A DNA stretch of 64,000 nucleotides from Clostridia bacterium (lineage in GTDB: Bacteria; Bacillota; Clostridia; UMGS1883): the NCBI GenBank assembly GCA_017505525.1, contig JAFVPB010000028.1, positions 1 through 64,000 on the forward strand, in the 5' to 3' direction. Below are positions 41,615 to 50,372 of the stretch, in pieces (within the stretch, counting starts at the first letter, position 1; each line of letters starts with the position of its first letter). The notes under the pieces were generated by a model. It made no database searches and was not told the origin of the DNA. It was given only the letters and a program-made list of their open reading frames with translations. Both the position numbers and the translations under genes were made by a program.

Positions 41615-43609
41615 ATGAATAAATTCTCTCAAGGATTTTCTCCCAAGCTTATTACCGCGCTTTCCCTTTTAATAATAAGTATATTTTTGCTCTTTTCAAA
41701 TAAAACGGGGCAAATTTCGTTAAACGTTGGAGATGTATCCCCCGAAGATATATATGCTCCGCGTGCTATAGTTGACGAAACTACCACAAACGCGGGAAAA
41801 CAAGCAGCACGCGACAGTGTTGAAAAAGTTTATATACCACGCGACGATAAACGTATCGCATCCGTTGAAACGGTTACAAATCTTTTTTCACTTGCTACCA
41901 ATCTTCGCACAGATAAAGAAATTTCAGCTTCTCAGGCAGCAGCAAGGTTTCGTGCCACCACAAAGCTTGATATAACAGAAAAATCAAGCTTTACTATTAT
42001 AAAAGCAAAAGAAGCAGAATTTTCAGAGCTTCGGTCTATAACGGAAATTATAAACTCCGTTATGGCAGATGGAGTTTCCGATGTTGATGTTTCACTTGAA
42101 AAGTGTATGGAAAAAGTGAACAAGCTTAAAATAACCGATTCACAGAAAAACGCCGCAAAAGAAATCATTTCATTGGTGCTCACAGTAAACCTTGAGGTTG
42201 ACGAAGTTGAAACCGAGCGCCGTCGCCAGGCAGCAGAAGATGCAGCACCCGTCATTGAATATAAAAAGAATCAGATTATATTAAGAAAAGGTGAAATAGC
42301 CTCAGATGCTCAGATGGCTATGCTTCGTGAGCTTGGCATACTCAAAGGGGAAAATCCTCTTTCACGCACTTATACGGCAGGAATAATTCTTCTTAGCATA
42401 ACGAGTTATTTTGTAATCATTAATTTCTTTAAGGGAAAGGAAAATCCACACACTGATTTCTGGATACTTTCTTCCTTTCTATCAATAATTATGGTTATTA
42501 TGGTATTTTATGGCGGAAAATATATTCCCGAAAAGTTCATGAGCATTCTCCCAATAGGTTATTTAGCTTGTATTCTTTCTATTTTTGCAGGCTCAAAAGC
42601 AGCAATTATAACAAACCTTATTCTATCTCTTTTCTGCGGTGTTGCTTTTGATTCAAACTGGGACTTTGCTGTTTGTATGATACTTGGCGGAACGCTTAGC
42701 TCTTATGCTTTTGGTATTATAAAAAGAAGAAATCATCTTCTCCCGGCTTCAATTCTTTCAGCGATTAGCTTTGGTGTGGTTTTCTCACTGATGTCGCTTA
42801 TCGAAGCAAACGGAATTCAGATAGCTCTCACATCTTTCCTGAAAGGATTTATCGGCGGTTTTCTTTCGGGAATACTAACAATAGGAACGCTTCCTATGTG
42901 GGAATGGATATTTAATGCAACCACACCAATGAAATTAACCGAGCTTTCAAACCCCGAAAACAAGCTGTTAAAAAAGCTTCTCGTGGAGGCACCGGGAACA
43001 TACCATCATTCGCTCACCGTGGCAAACATATCTGAAATTGCCGCACGTGAAATTGGTGCAAACAGTTTGCTTGCCCGTGTGGGAGCTTATTACCACGATA
43101 TTGGAAAAATACGCCACCCTCTTTATTTTCGCGAAAATCAGTATGATAAAAACGAGCACGATTCCCTCTCTCCCGAGGAAAGTGCATCGCTTATAATAAA
43201 TCACGTAAAAGATGGTTACGAAATCGCACAAAAGCACCATCTTCCAAAAGCCATATGCGATATAATTCTTCAGCACCACGGCACTACAACAGCGGGATAT
43301 TTTCTACTCCGTGCAAAAGAGAAGAATAAAGATATCGACGAAGCTTTGTTTACTTATAAGGGACCTACCCCCCACACAAAGGAGGCTGCAATAGTAATGA
43401 TTGCCGATTCGTGTGAGGCGGCAGTCCGCTCTATCACAGAAAAAAGCGAAGAAAAAATTGATAAAATGGTGCGTTCAATTATTAACGAGCGTGTAAGTTC
43501 GGGTCAGCTTTCAAACTGTAATCTTACATTTGCCGAGCTTGAAATAATAATAAAAGTTGTTATAAAAACCCTTGGTGGATATTTCCACGAAAGAATAAAA
43601 TATGAGTAA
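41615..43609 (+). CDS. pgpH: 7TM-HD domain cyclic-di-AMP phosphodiesterase (PgpH-like)
   Basis: 664 residues. One N-terminal transmembrane helix, an extracellular 7TMR-HDED domain (about 50-240; GDVSPEDIYAPRAIVDETTT), seven membrane helices (about 250-440), and a cytosolic HD domain with HHSLTVANISEIAAREIGA and YYHDIGK. PgpH of Listeria hydrolyses c-di-AMP; the layout here is the same. Located between phoH and ybeY, as in other Firmicutes. Confidence 0.93.
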   Translation: MNKFSQGFSPKLITALSLLIISIFLLFSNKTGQISLNVGDVSPEDIYAPRAIVDETTTNAGKQAARDSVEKVYIPRDDKRIASVETVTNLFSLATNLRTDKEISASQAAARFRATTKLDITEKSSFTIIKAKEAEFSELRSITEIINSVMADGVSDVDVSLEKCMEKVNKLKITDSQKNAAKEIISLVLTVNLEVDEVETERRRQAAEDAAPVIEYKKNQIILRKGEIASDAQMAMLRELGILKGENPLSRTYTAGIILLSITSYFVIINFFKGKENPHTDFWILSSFLSIIMVIMVFYGGKYIPEKFMSILPIGYLACILSIFAGSKAAIITNLILSLFCGVAFDSNWDFAVCMILGGTLSSYAFGIIKRRNHLLPASILSAISFGVVFSLMSLIEANGIQIALTSFLKGFIGGFLSGILTIGTLPMWEWIFNATTPMKLTELSNPENKLLKKLLVEAPGTYHHSLTVANISEIAAREIGANSLLARVGAYYHDIGKIRHPLYFRENQYDKNEHDSLSPEESASLIINHVKDGYEIAQKHHLPKAICDIILQHHGTTTAGYFLLRAKEKNKDIDEALFTYKGPTPHTKEAAIVMIADSCEAAVRSITEKSEEKIDKMVRSIINERVSSGQLSNCNLTFAELEIIIKVVIKTLGGYFHERIKYE

Positions 43610-43620
43610 GGAGAAAAAAT

Positions 43621-44112
43621 ATGCTTCAATTTATTATTGAAAACGAACAGGACAAGCTTGACTACACTCCGGAGCTTGATAAAATTGTGCAAACTGCCGT
43701 AGCAACAACTCTTGATGTTATCGGCGGTGGCGATATGGATTTCGAGGTCAGCATTTTAATTACTGATAACGAGGGAATTCACGCAATTAACAAAGAATAC
43801 CGCGAAATTGATGCACCAACAGATGTGCTCAGCTTCCCTATTCTTGAATTTGATGAAGATGGGGTTATGCTTGAAGAAAGCGGCGATTACGATGGAGATT
43901 TCCTTTTACTTGGTGATATTGTAATTTCGCTTGAGCGTGCTAAATCTCAAGCAGAAGAATACGGTCATTCCTTTGAGCGCGAGGTTGGCTTCCTTGCAGT
44001 TCACAGCACTCTCCATCTTCTTGGATTTGACCATATGGAAGAGCCTTATGCTTCCGTTATGCGCTCGCGCGAAGAAGAAATCCTTAATAAGATGAACTTA
44101 AAAAGAGATTAA
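43621..44112 (+). CDS. ybeY: rRNA maturation endoribonuclease YbeY
   Basis: 163 residues. The metal-binding signature H-x3-H-x5-H is HSTLHLLGFDH (about 124-134), following the YbeY-specific PTDVLSFPIL and LLGDIVISLERA. Involved in 16S rRNA 3' processing and ribosome quality control. GGAG lies upstream. Sits in the conserved ybeY-dgkA-era block. Confidence 0.96.
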   Translation: MLQFIIENEQDKLDYTPELDKIVQTAVATTLDVIGGGDMDFEVSILITDNEGIHAINKEYREIDAPTDVLSFPILEFDEDGVMLEESGDYDGDFLLLGDIVISLERAKSQAEEYGHSFEREVGFLAVHSTLHLLGFDHMEEPYASVMRSREEEILNKMNLKRD

Positions 44113-44115
44113 GCT

Positions 44116-44499
44116 ATGAAAAACAAATCTTATTTTGAAAGCTTTCGCCACGCTTTCGATGGAATTAAACAGGTAGTAAAAGAAGAACGCAATATGAAAA
44201 TACATATAACGATGACAGTGCTTGTTGTTTTATGTGCAGTGCTTTTTAATCTTACTGTTTGTGAAAAAGCAATAGTAATTTCTCTTTGCTTTATCACAAT
44301 GGCATTCGAGCTTTTAAATTCAGCAATAGAAAGCGCAGTTGATATTTCTTCCCCCGTTTTTAATATGTTTGCCAAACGTGCAAAAGATATTTCTGCGGGA
44401 GCAGTTCTTTTAATAAGCATCGGCTCGGCTATTGCGGGACTTATAATCTTTGTGCCCTACGGAATAGAACTTTTAGAAAAAATAATTGAGAGGATATAA
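44116..44499 (+). CDS. dgkA: Undecaprenol/diacylglycerol kinase
   Basis: 127 residues, three membrane helices, with the family signature FELLNSAIESAVD (about 63-75) that carries catalytic and metal-binding glutamates. In Gram-positives this DgkA homologue phosphorylates undecaprenol for wall synthesis. It starts 3 bp after ybeY and ends 2 bp before era. Confidence 0.94.
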   Translation: MKNKSYFESFRHAFDGIKQVVKEERNMKIHITMTVLVVLCAVLFNLTVCEKAIVISLCFITMAFELLNSAIESAVDISSPVFNMFAKRAKDISAGAVLLISIGSAIAGLIIFVPYGIELLEKIIERI

Positions 44500-44501
44500 T
44501 T

Positions 44502-45398
44502 ATGAGTAATTTCAAATCGGGATTTGCTACAATTGTCGGCAGACCTAATGTGGGTAAATCAACTCTTACAAATGCTTTTATTGGTGAAAAAGCATCAATC
44601 GTTTCCAACAAACCACAAACAACAAGAACCAACCTCAGTGCAATTGATAACGGCGACGATTATCAGATTGTTTTTGTCGACACCCCGGGAATGCACACAC
44701 CGCATAATAAGCTTGGAGAATATATGAATTCCACTGCCAATGCAACTATTTCTGATGTTGATGTTGTGCTGCTCCTTGTTGAAGCAGGCCGTGAAATTCA
44801 CGAAACAGAAAAAAAGGTAATCGAAAATGCCGCATCAAAAAAAATTCCCGTAATCCTTGTTATAAATAAAACCGATACAATCGAAAAAGAAAAGCTTCTT
44901 CCACAGATAGAATCCTTTACAAAAGAGGGCGAATTCAGTGCGATCGTGCCTATAAGCGCACTGAAAAAAGATGGTGTTGATGCTCTTCGTGCTGAAATAT
45001 TAAAGCACTTTGATTTTGGCGAACCTTTCTACCCTACCGACATCTATGCCGATAGCACTGTGCGCGAAATGGCAAGTGAAATAATCCGCGAAAAAATTCT
45101 TCGTCTTCTTGATAAGGAAGTTCCTCATGGAACAGCAGTTGAAATAGAAGAAATGAAAGAAGAAGATGTTACAAGAATAAAAGCCGTTATATATTGCGAA
45201 AAAGCTACGCACAAGCCGATTATTATTGGTAAAAAAGGGGAAACTATAAAAAGAATTGGTTCTTCAGCACGTCGCGATATAGAAGCACTTTTAGATAATA
45301 AAGTATATCTCGAGCTTTGGGTTAAGGTCCGTCAGGATTGGAGAAATCAGGGCTCTGCTTTAAAAGAACTTGGATATACTAAGGATAGAGGCCGTTAA
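44502..45398 (+). CDS. era: GTPase Era
   Basis: 298 residues. G1 GRPNVGKST (about 12-20), G3 DTPG, G4 NKTD, G5-like SALKKDGV, and the C-terminal KH domain KPIIIGKKGETIKRIGS that binds the 3' end of 16S rRNA. Required for 30S maturation. Abuts recO. Confidence 0.97.
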   Translation: MSNFKSGFATIVGRPNVGKSTLTNAFIGEKASIVSNKPQTTRTNLSAIDNGDDYQIVFVDTPGMHTPHNKLGEYMNSTANATISDVDVVLLLVEAGREIHETEKKVIENAASKKIPVILVINKTDTIEKEKLLPQIESFTKEGEFSAIVPISALKKDGVDALRAEILKHFDFGEPFYPTDIYADSTVREMASEIIREKILRLLDKEVPHGTAVEIEEMKEEDVTRIKAVIYCEKATHKPIIIGKKGETIKRIGSSARRDIEALLDNKVYLELWVKVRQDWRNQGSALKELGYTKDRGR

Positions 45399-46151
45399 AT
45401 GTCGAGCGAAACAGTAAAAATCAAAGGAATAGTTATCCGTTCAAATCAAAGTGGAGAAAACGACCGTATGCTCACGCTTTTATCTAACGAGCTTGGAAGA
45501 ATATCGGTTATTTGTAAGGGAGCACGAAGCCTTAAGCACAAAAGCCAGGGAGCAATCTCTCCCCTTTGCTATTCAGATTTTGTTCTTAAGCATGTTAAAG
45601 AAAACCTTTATTCCTTAACAAGTGCCGAACTTATTGAGGGATTTTGCACAATTTCAGAAGATATCGAGCTTTTATCCTATGGTGCCTATTTTATGTCGCT
45701 TTGTGAAATGGGCGTTCAGGGTGGTATGGAAGCCGATGAAGAGGTCAGACTGCTTTTAAACACACTTTATGTACTTACAAAAAGAAGCGAAAGCGCTCCG
45801 CTTGTGAAAGTTGTATTTGAATTAAAACTTGCCGAGCTTTTTGGAATTATGCCCGAATTTTCACCCAAGTGCCCCTGCGGAGAAAAGGCATCTCACTTTA
45901 GCATTTCAGACAGTGAAACGCGATGTGCTCTTCACAAAGAAGAAAAAAGCATCTACATAAGCCCGAGACTTATTACTCTTGCACAGGCAATTCTCGAATT
46001 TTCGCTAAAAGATGCACTCTTTATCTCGGCAAGTAATGAAGATGCAATTAATCTCGACTTGATTATCGAGCCATTTTTGCGTTTTCATTTGGGAAATCTG
46101 CCTAAATCTCTCGATTTTTTACACAATACTTTAAAAAATTTAAATAAATAA
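45399..46151 (+). CDS. recO: DNA repair protein RecO
   Basis: 250 residues. The N-terminal OB domain (KIKGIVIRSNQSGENDRMLT, LGRISVICKGARSLK) and a C-terminal zinc cluster (CPCGEKASHF, RCALH) fit RecO, which loads RecA with RecR in gap repair. ATG directly after the era stop codon. End of the run; about 115 bp separate it from ppdK. Confidence 0.94.
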   Translation: MSSETVKIKGIVIRSNQSGENDRMLTLLSNELGRISVICKGARSLKHKSQGAISPLCYSDFVLKHVKENLYSLTSAELIEGFCTISEDIELLSYGAYFMSLCEMGVQGGMEADEEVRLLLNTLYVLTKRSESAPLVKVVFELKLAELFGIMPEFSPKCPCGEKASHFSISDSETRCALHKEEKSIYISPRLITLAQAILEFSLKDALFISASNEDAINLDLIIEPFLRFHLGNLPKSLDFLHNTLKNLNK

Positions 46152-46265
46152 TCAAATTTTTTAAAAAAAAACTGGAAATTCTATGAAAAATGGTGTATGA
46201 TATAGGTTGTTGCATAGAAATATAATTTTATTATTATAATTATAAATTTTTAGGAGGTATTTTAG

Positions 46266-48893
46266 ATGACTAAATTTGTCTATCTCTTCAAAGAAGGTAA
46301 CGCTACAATGAGAAACCTTCTTGGCGGTAAGGGTGCTAACCTTGCAGAAATGACTGCTATCGGTCTTCCTGTTCCTCAGGGTTTCACAATTACAACAGAG
46401 GCTTGTACTCAGTATTATGAGGATGGCCGCAAAATCAACGATGAAATTCAGGCACAGATTATGGAATACATCGATAAGATGGAAGAAATCTGTGGCAAGA
46501 AATTCGGCGACAAGGAGAATCCTCTCCTCGTATCAGTTCGTAGTGGTGCAAGAGCTTCAATGCCCGGTATGATGGATACAATCCTTAACCTCGGTCTTAA
46601 CGAAGATGTTGTTGAAGCTATGGCTAAAAAGAGTGGTAACGCAAGATGGGCTTACGACTGCTACAGAAGATTCATCCAGATGTATTCAGACGTAGTTATG
46701 GAAGTTGGTAAGAAGTACTTTGAACAGCTTATCGACGAAATGAAGGAAGCTAAGGGTGTTACTCAGGATATCGAGCTTACAGCTGAAGACCTTAAAACTC
46801 TCGCAGAGCAGTTTAAAGCTGAATATAAAAACAAAATCGGTAAAGACTTCCCAGCTGATCCTAAGGAACAGCTTATGGGTGCAGTAGAGGCAGTTTTCCG
46901 TTCATGGGACAACCCCCGTGCAAACGTTTACCGTCGTGATAATGATATCCCTTATTCATGGGGTACAGCAGTTAACGTACAGATGATGGCATTTGGTAAT
47001 ATGGGCGACGATTGCGGTACAGGTGTTGCCTTCACACGTGATCCTGCTACAGGCGAACCCGGTCTTATGGGTGAATTCCTTGTAAACGCACAGGGTGAAG
47101 ACGTTGTTGCCGGTGTTCGTACACCTATGCCTATCGCTCAGATGGCAGAAAAATTCCCTGAAGCATTTGAAGAATTTAAAAAAGTTTGTGCTATTCTTGA
47201 AGACCATTACAGAGATATGCAGGATATGGAGTTCACTATTGAAAACAGAAAGCTCTATATGCTTCAGACACGTAACGGTAAGAGAACAGCTAAGGCTGCT
47301 CTTAAGATAGCTTGCGACCTTGTTGACGAGGGAATGATCGATAAGAAGAAGGCTGTTGCTATGATCGATCCTCGTAACCTCGACACTCTTCTCCATCCTC
47401 AGTTCGATGCTAAGGCTCTTAAGGCTGCAACTCCTGCAGGTCGTGGTCTTGGTGCATCTCCTGGTGCTGCTTGCGGTAAGGTAGTGTTCACTGCTGAAGA
47501 CGCAGAGGCTTGGAACGCAAGAGGAGAAAAGGTTGTTCTTGTTCGTCTTGAAACATCTCCTGAAGATATCACAGGTATGAAGGCTTCTCAGGGTATCCTT
47601 ACAGTTCGTGGCGGTATGACTTCACACGCTGCAGTTGTTGCTCGTGGTATGGGTACATGCTGTGTATCTGGTTGCGGCGAAATCAACATGGACGAAGAAA
47701 ACAAGAAGTTCACACTTGCTGGTAAAACCTACAACGAAGGAGATTACATCTCAATCGATGGTTCTACAGGTAATATATACGATGGTATCATCCCCACAGT
47801 TGATGCTGAAATCGCAGGCGAATTCGGCAGAATCATGGCTTGGGCTGATGAATTCAGAACACTTAAGGTTAGAACAAATGCTGATACACCTGCTGATGCT
47901 AAAAAAGCTCGCGAGCTTGGCGCAGAAGGTATCGGTCTTTGCCGTACAGAGCATATGTTCTTCGAAGCTGAAAGAATCGCTGCATTCCGTGAAATGATCT
48001 GTGCAGACACAGTTGAAGAAAGAGAAGCAGCTCTTGATAAGATTCTTCCTTATCAGCAGGGCGACTTTGAAAAGCTTTACGAAGCTCTTGAAGGTAACCC
48101 CGTAACAATTCGTTTCCTCGATCCTCCGCTTCATGAATTCGTTCCTACAGAAGAAGCTGATATCGAAGCTCTTGCAAAGGCTCAGGGCAAATCTGTTGCT
48201 GATATCAAGGCTATCATCGCTGCACTTCACGAGTTCAACCCAATGATGGGACACCGCGGATGCCGTCTTGCAGTAACATATCCTGAAATTGCAAAGATGC
48301 AGACAAAGGCTGTTATCCGTGCAGCAATCAACGTTAAGAAGGCTCATCCTGATTGGAACGTTGTTCCTGAAATCATGATTCCTCTTCCTGGCGACCTTAA
48401 GGAATTCAACTACGTTAAGAAAGACGTTGTTGCTACAGCTGATGCAGAAATCGCTGCAGCAGGCGTAGAGCTTCACTATGAAGTTGGTACAATGATGGAA
48501 ATTCCCAGAGCTTGTCTTACAGCTGATGCAATCGCTACAGAGGCTGAATTCTTCTGCTTCGGTACAAACGACCTTACACAGATGACATACGGTTTCTCTC
48601 GTGATGATGCAGGTAAGTTCCTCGATGCTTACTACGATGCTAAGATCTTTGAAAACGATCCATTCGCTAAGCTCGACCAGACAGGTGTTGGTAAGCTTAT
48701 GGAAATGGCAGTTGAAATGGGTAAAAAGGTTCGTCCTTCAATGCACTGCGGTATCTGCGGTGAGCACGGTGGCGATCCTGTATCTGTTGAATTCTGCCAC
48801 AACATCGGTCTTGACTATGTATCTTGCTCACCTTTCCGTGTGCCGATTGCACGCTTAGCAGCTGCACAGGCTAAGATTAAGGAAGAAGCATAA
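46266..48893 (+). CDS. ppdK: Pyruvate, phosphate dikinase
   Basis: 875 residues, full length. Interconverts pyruvate and PEP with ATP and phosphate. N-terminal ATP-grasp domain (GGKGANLAEMTAIGLPVPQG, SVRSGARASMPGMMDTILN), the phosphohistidine domain GGMTSHAAVVARGMG (catalytic His) and the C-terminal PEP/pyruvate barrel with GLCRTEHMFF, EFCFGTNDLTQM-like FFCFGTNDLTQM and HCGICGEHGGDP. AGGAGG lies upstream. Codon use is strongly biased (many GGT/GCT/CTT, AAG), unlike its neighbours, as expected of a highly expressed glycolytic gene in anaerobes. A terminator follows. Confidence 0.97.
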   Translation: MTKFVYLFKEGNATMRNLLGGKGANLAEMTAIGLPVPQGFTITTEACTQYYEDGRKINDEIQAQIMEYIDKMEEICGKKFGDKENPLLVSVRSGARASMPGMMDTILNLGLNEDVVEAMAKKSGNARWAYDCYRRFIQMYSDVVMEVGKKYFEQLIDEMKEAKGVTQDIELTAEDLKTLAEQFKAEYKNKIGKDFPADPKEQLMGAVEAVFRSWDNPRANVYRRDNDIPYSWGTAVNVQMMAFGNMGDDCGTGVAFTRDPATGEPGLMGEFLVNAQGEDVVAGVRTPMPIAQMAEKFPEAFEEFKKVCAILEDHYRDMQDMEFTIENRKLYMLQTRNGKRTAKAALKIACDLVDEGMIDKKKAVAMIDPRNLDTLLHPQFDAKALKAATPAGRGLGASPGAACGKVVFTAEDAEAWNARGEKVVLVRLETSPEDITGMKASQGILTVRGGMTSHAAVVARGMGTCCVSGCGEINMDEENKKFTLAGKTYNEGDYISIDGSTGNIYDGIIPTVDAEIAGEFGRIMAWADEFRTLKVRTNADTPADAKKARELGAEGIGLCRTEHMFFEAERIAAFREMICADTVEEREAALDKILPYQQGDFEKLYEALEGNPVTIRFLDPPLHEFVPTEEADIEALAKAQGKSVADIKAIIAALHEFNPMMGHRGCRLAVTYPEIAKMQTKAVIRAAINVKKAHPDWNVVPEIMIPLPGDLKEFNYVKKDVVATADAEIAAAGVELHYEVGTMMEIPRACLTADAIATEAEFFCFGTNDLTQMTYGFSRDDAGKFLDAYYDAKIFENDPFAKLDQTGVGKLMEMAVEMGKKVRPSMHCGICGEHGGDPVSVEFCHNIGLDYVSCSPFRVPIARLAAAQAKIKEEA

Positions 48894-48940
48894 TCTATAA
48901 ACCATTGTAAAAAGGCAAGCCCAATTATCACTAAATATCA

Positions 48941-48977
48941 AGCGACCTTGTTGGATAAGCCAACAAGGTCGCTTTTC
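48941..48977 (+). terminator. Terminator of ppdK
   Basis: A perfect 14-bp stem AGCGACCTTGTTGG / CCAACAAGGTCGCT with a 5-nt loop and a TTTTC tail. Confidence 0.9.
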
Positions 48978-49078
48978 TTTTACAGGTATGAAAGCCTATA
49001 GTTCTATTGTTGTTTTAAGACTGACCATCTGGTCAAGAAGATAAATTATTTTTAAATCATAAATATTTTCCATTATTA

Positions 49079-49107
49079 TTGAATTTAACTTTATTTAATG
49101 GTATAAT
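49079..49107 (+). promoter_or_regulatory. Sigma-A promoter of the secreted-protein gene
   Basis: TTGAAT, a 17-bp spacer and a perfect TATAAT. The start codon is 25 bp further, after AAGGAGG. Confidence 0.7.
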
Positions 49108-49131
49108 ATAACAATACAAGGAGGTTATATT

Positions 49132-50226
49132 ATGAAAAAATTATTATTGGCAATTTCAACAGCTTTTTTAGTGTTATTTGGGATTACGACAATCTCTGCA
49201 TCTGCTGCAAGGTACACCACCCTTCCTATTATGATGAATCAATATTATAATAATTATTCTTCATCATTCACAATGTCAGATTTCGAAATATATGTATCTC
49301 CCAACGAAACACCTAAATATACAAACAGTGCTTCTGTTTATATAACAGGTGAATTCAACAACGGTTCAAGTATGTATATTACTTTCTATTGCTATGATGC
49401 TTCAGGAAATCATATTAAAACAATTGATAAAATAATGTATTCTGCCGATTTTGAAGATTATGAGGGTGAAGAACCGTATTGTTACTTTGATTTGGAGATC
49501 CCTGATGTAACTGCATCAATAGAAGTGGGAGCTTCTTATCCCGGTTCATGGACGAACACTTATCATTATTGTAAGTATATGAACGTATATTCAGACGATG
49601 GAAGAGCCTTAGGCATACATGATTTGTTGCTCCCGGTTTATGAAAATAGCGGATGGCACGGACCTGTATGGATGTATTCGCTTGATGGCAGAGAAATTGA
49701 GGTTGAGTATTGCAATATTAAAGCATATCAGAAAGTCGGTTGGTATTTGTGGACTGATTACCTCTATCAGGATTATAAAAGAAACTACGATTCCTATTTC
49801 GTTAGTGGCAACTATGCAGATGCTTTCAGTATGGCTAAATACGGTGCTTCGGCACTCTCAGGCACCTATTACGAATCCGCCTTTTACACCTATAAAACAA
49901 AAGCTATGGATGCTTGGAGAAAAAAAGTTAATGCTCCGCTTGCCTATACTTCAAGTTTTTGCTATGATAACGGCGATGTTTCTATAAATTTCACAAACGT
50001 ATCTTATAAAACAATTAAGGCTTTCAAAATTGCATTTGACTGTTTTGATGTGTTTGGAACCCGTCTTAGCACAAGTTATTCATCTTATTCCGTAGAAGAT
50101 ACATGGCTGTACTCCGGAAATTCTAATTCATATAAATGGACCAGCACACCTTATAAAACTGATCATATTGGAAATGTTCGCGTAACACAGGTTGTATATT
50201 CTGATAATACATACTGGTACAGATAA
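49132..50226 (+). CDS. Secreted Tyr-rich protein of unknown function, 364 aa
   Basis: Signal peptide at 1-25 (MKKLLLAISTAFLVLFGI, cleavage near SASAA). The mature protein is rich in Tyr, Ser and aromatic residues. Two beta-rich segments (VYITGEFNNGSSMYITFYCY and INFTNVSYKTIKAFKIAFDC) resemble FN3- or SLAP-like beta-sandwiches flanking a helical, repeat-like middle (GNYADAFSMAKYGASALSG). No enzyme motif and no anchoring signal. A single-gene unit with its own promoter and terminator. Confidence 0.75.
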   Translation: MKKLLLAISTAFLVLFGITTISASAARYTTLPIMMNQYYNNYSSSFTMSDFEIYVSPNETPKYTNSASVYITGEFNNGSSMYITFYCYDASGNHIKTIDKIMYSADFEDYEGEEPYCYFDLEIPDVTASIEVGASYPGSWTNTYHYCKYMNVYSDDGRALGIHDLLLPVYENSGWHGPVWMYSLDGREIEVEYCNIKAYQKVGWYLWTDYLYQDYKRNYDSYFVSGNYADAFSMAKYGASALSGTYYESAFYTYKTKAMDAWRKKVNAPLAYTSSFCYDNGDVSINFTNVSYKTIKAFKIAFDCFDVFGTRLSTSYSSYSVEDTWLYSGNSNSYKWTSTPYKTDHIGNVRVTQVVYSDNTYWYR

Positions 50227-50229
50227 AAT

Positions 50230-50266
50230 AAAAAGAACTTGCAGATTTATCTGCAAGTTCTTTTTA
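50230..50266. terminator. Bidirectional intrinsic terminator
   Basis: AAAAAGAACTTGCAGA and TCTGCAAGTTCTTTTT pair perfectly over 16 bp, loop of 4. Confidence 0.9.
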
Positions 50267-50268
50267 TT

Positions 50269-50297
50269 TAGCACACAGGGGACGATTCTGTGTGCTA
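50269..50297. repeat. REP-like hairpin
   Basis: TAGCACACAG and CTGTGTGCTA flank GGGGACGATT-type loop sequence; TTTT follows. The GGGGACGRTTCT motif inside GTGTGC arms is common in dispersed Clostridia repeats. Located immediately after the terminator, before the ger operon. Confidence 0.55.
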
Positions 50298-50315
50298 TTT
50301 TCAAGCGAAAAGACC

Positions 50316-50348
50316 TGCATAAATTTTCTTTCTCTGGTTAAAATATTA
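50316..50348 (+). promoter_or_regulatory. Possible sigma-G promoter of the ger operon
   Basis: TGCATA at 50316-50321 fits the sigma-G -35 element (GMATA). After 18 bp comes AAAATATTA, a poor -10. ger operons are normally sigma-G dependent, but this match is weak. Confidence 0.3.
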
Positions 50349-50372
50349 CAAACAGAAAGAAAGGTGCTGTTT

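Noticed and set aside
47751-48476. 241-codon minus-strand frame inside ppdK
   Set aside because: A shadow frame created by the strong codon bias of ppdK; Cys/Ser-rich, with no SD.
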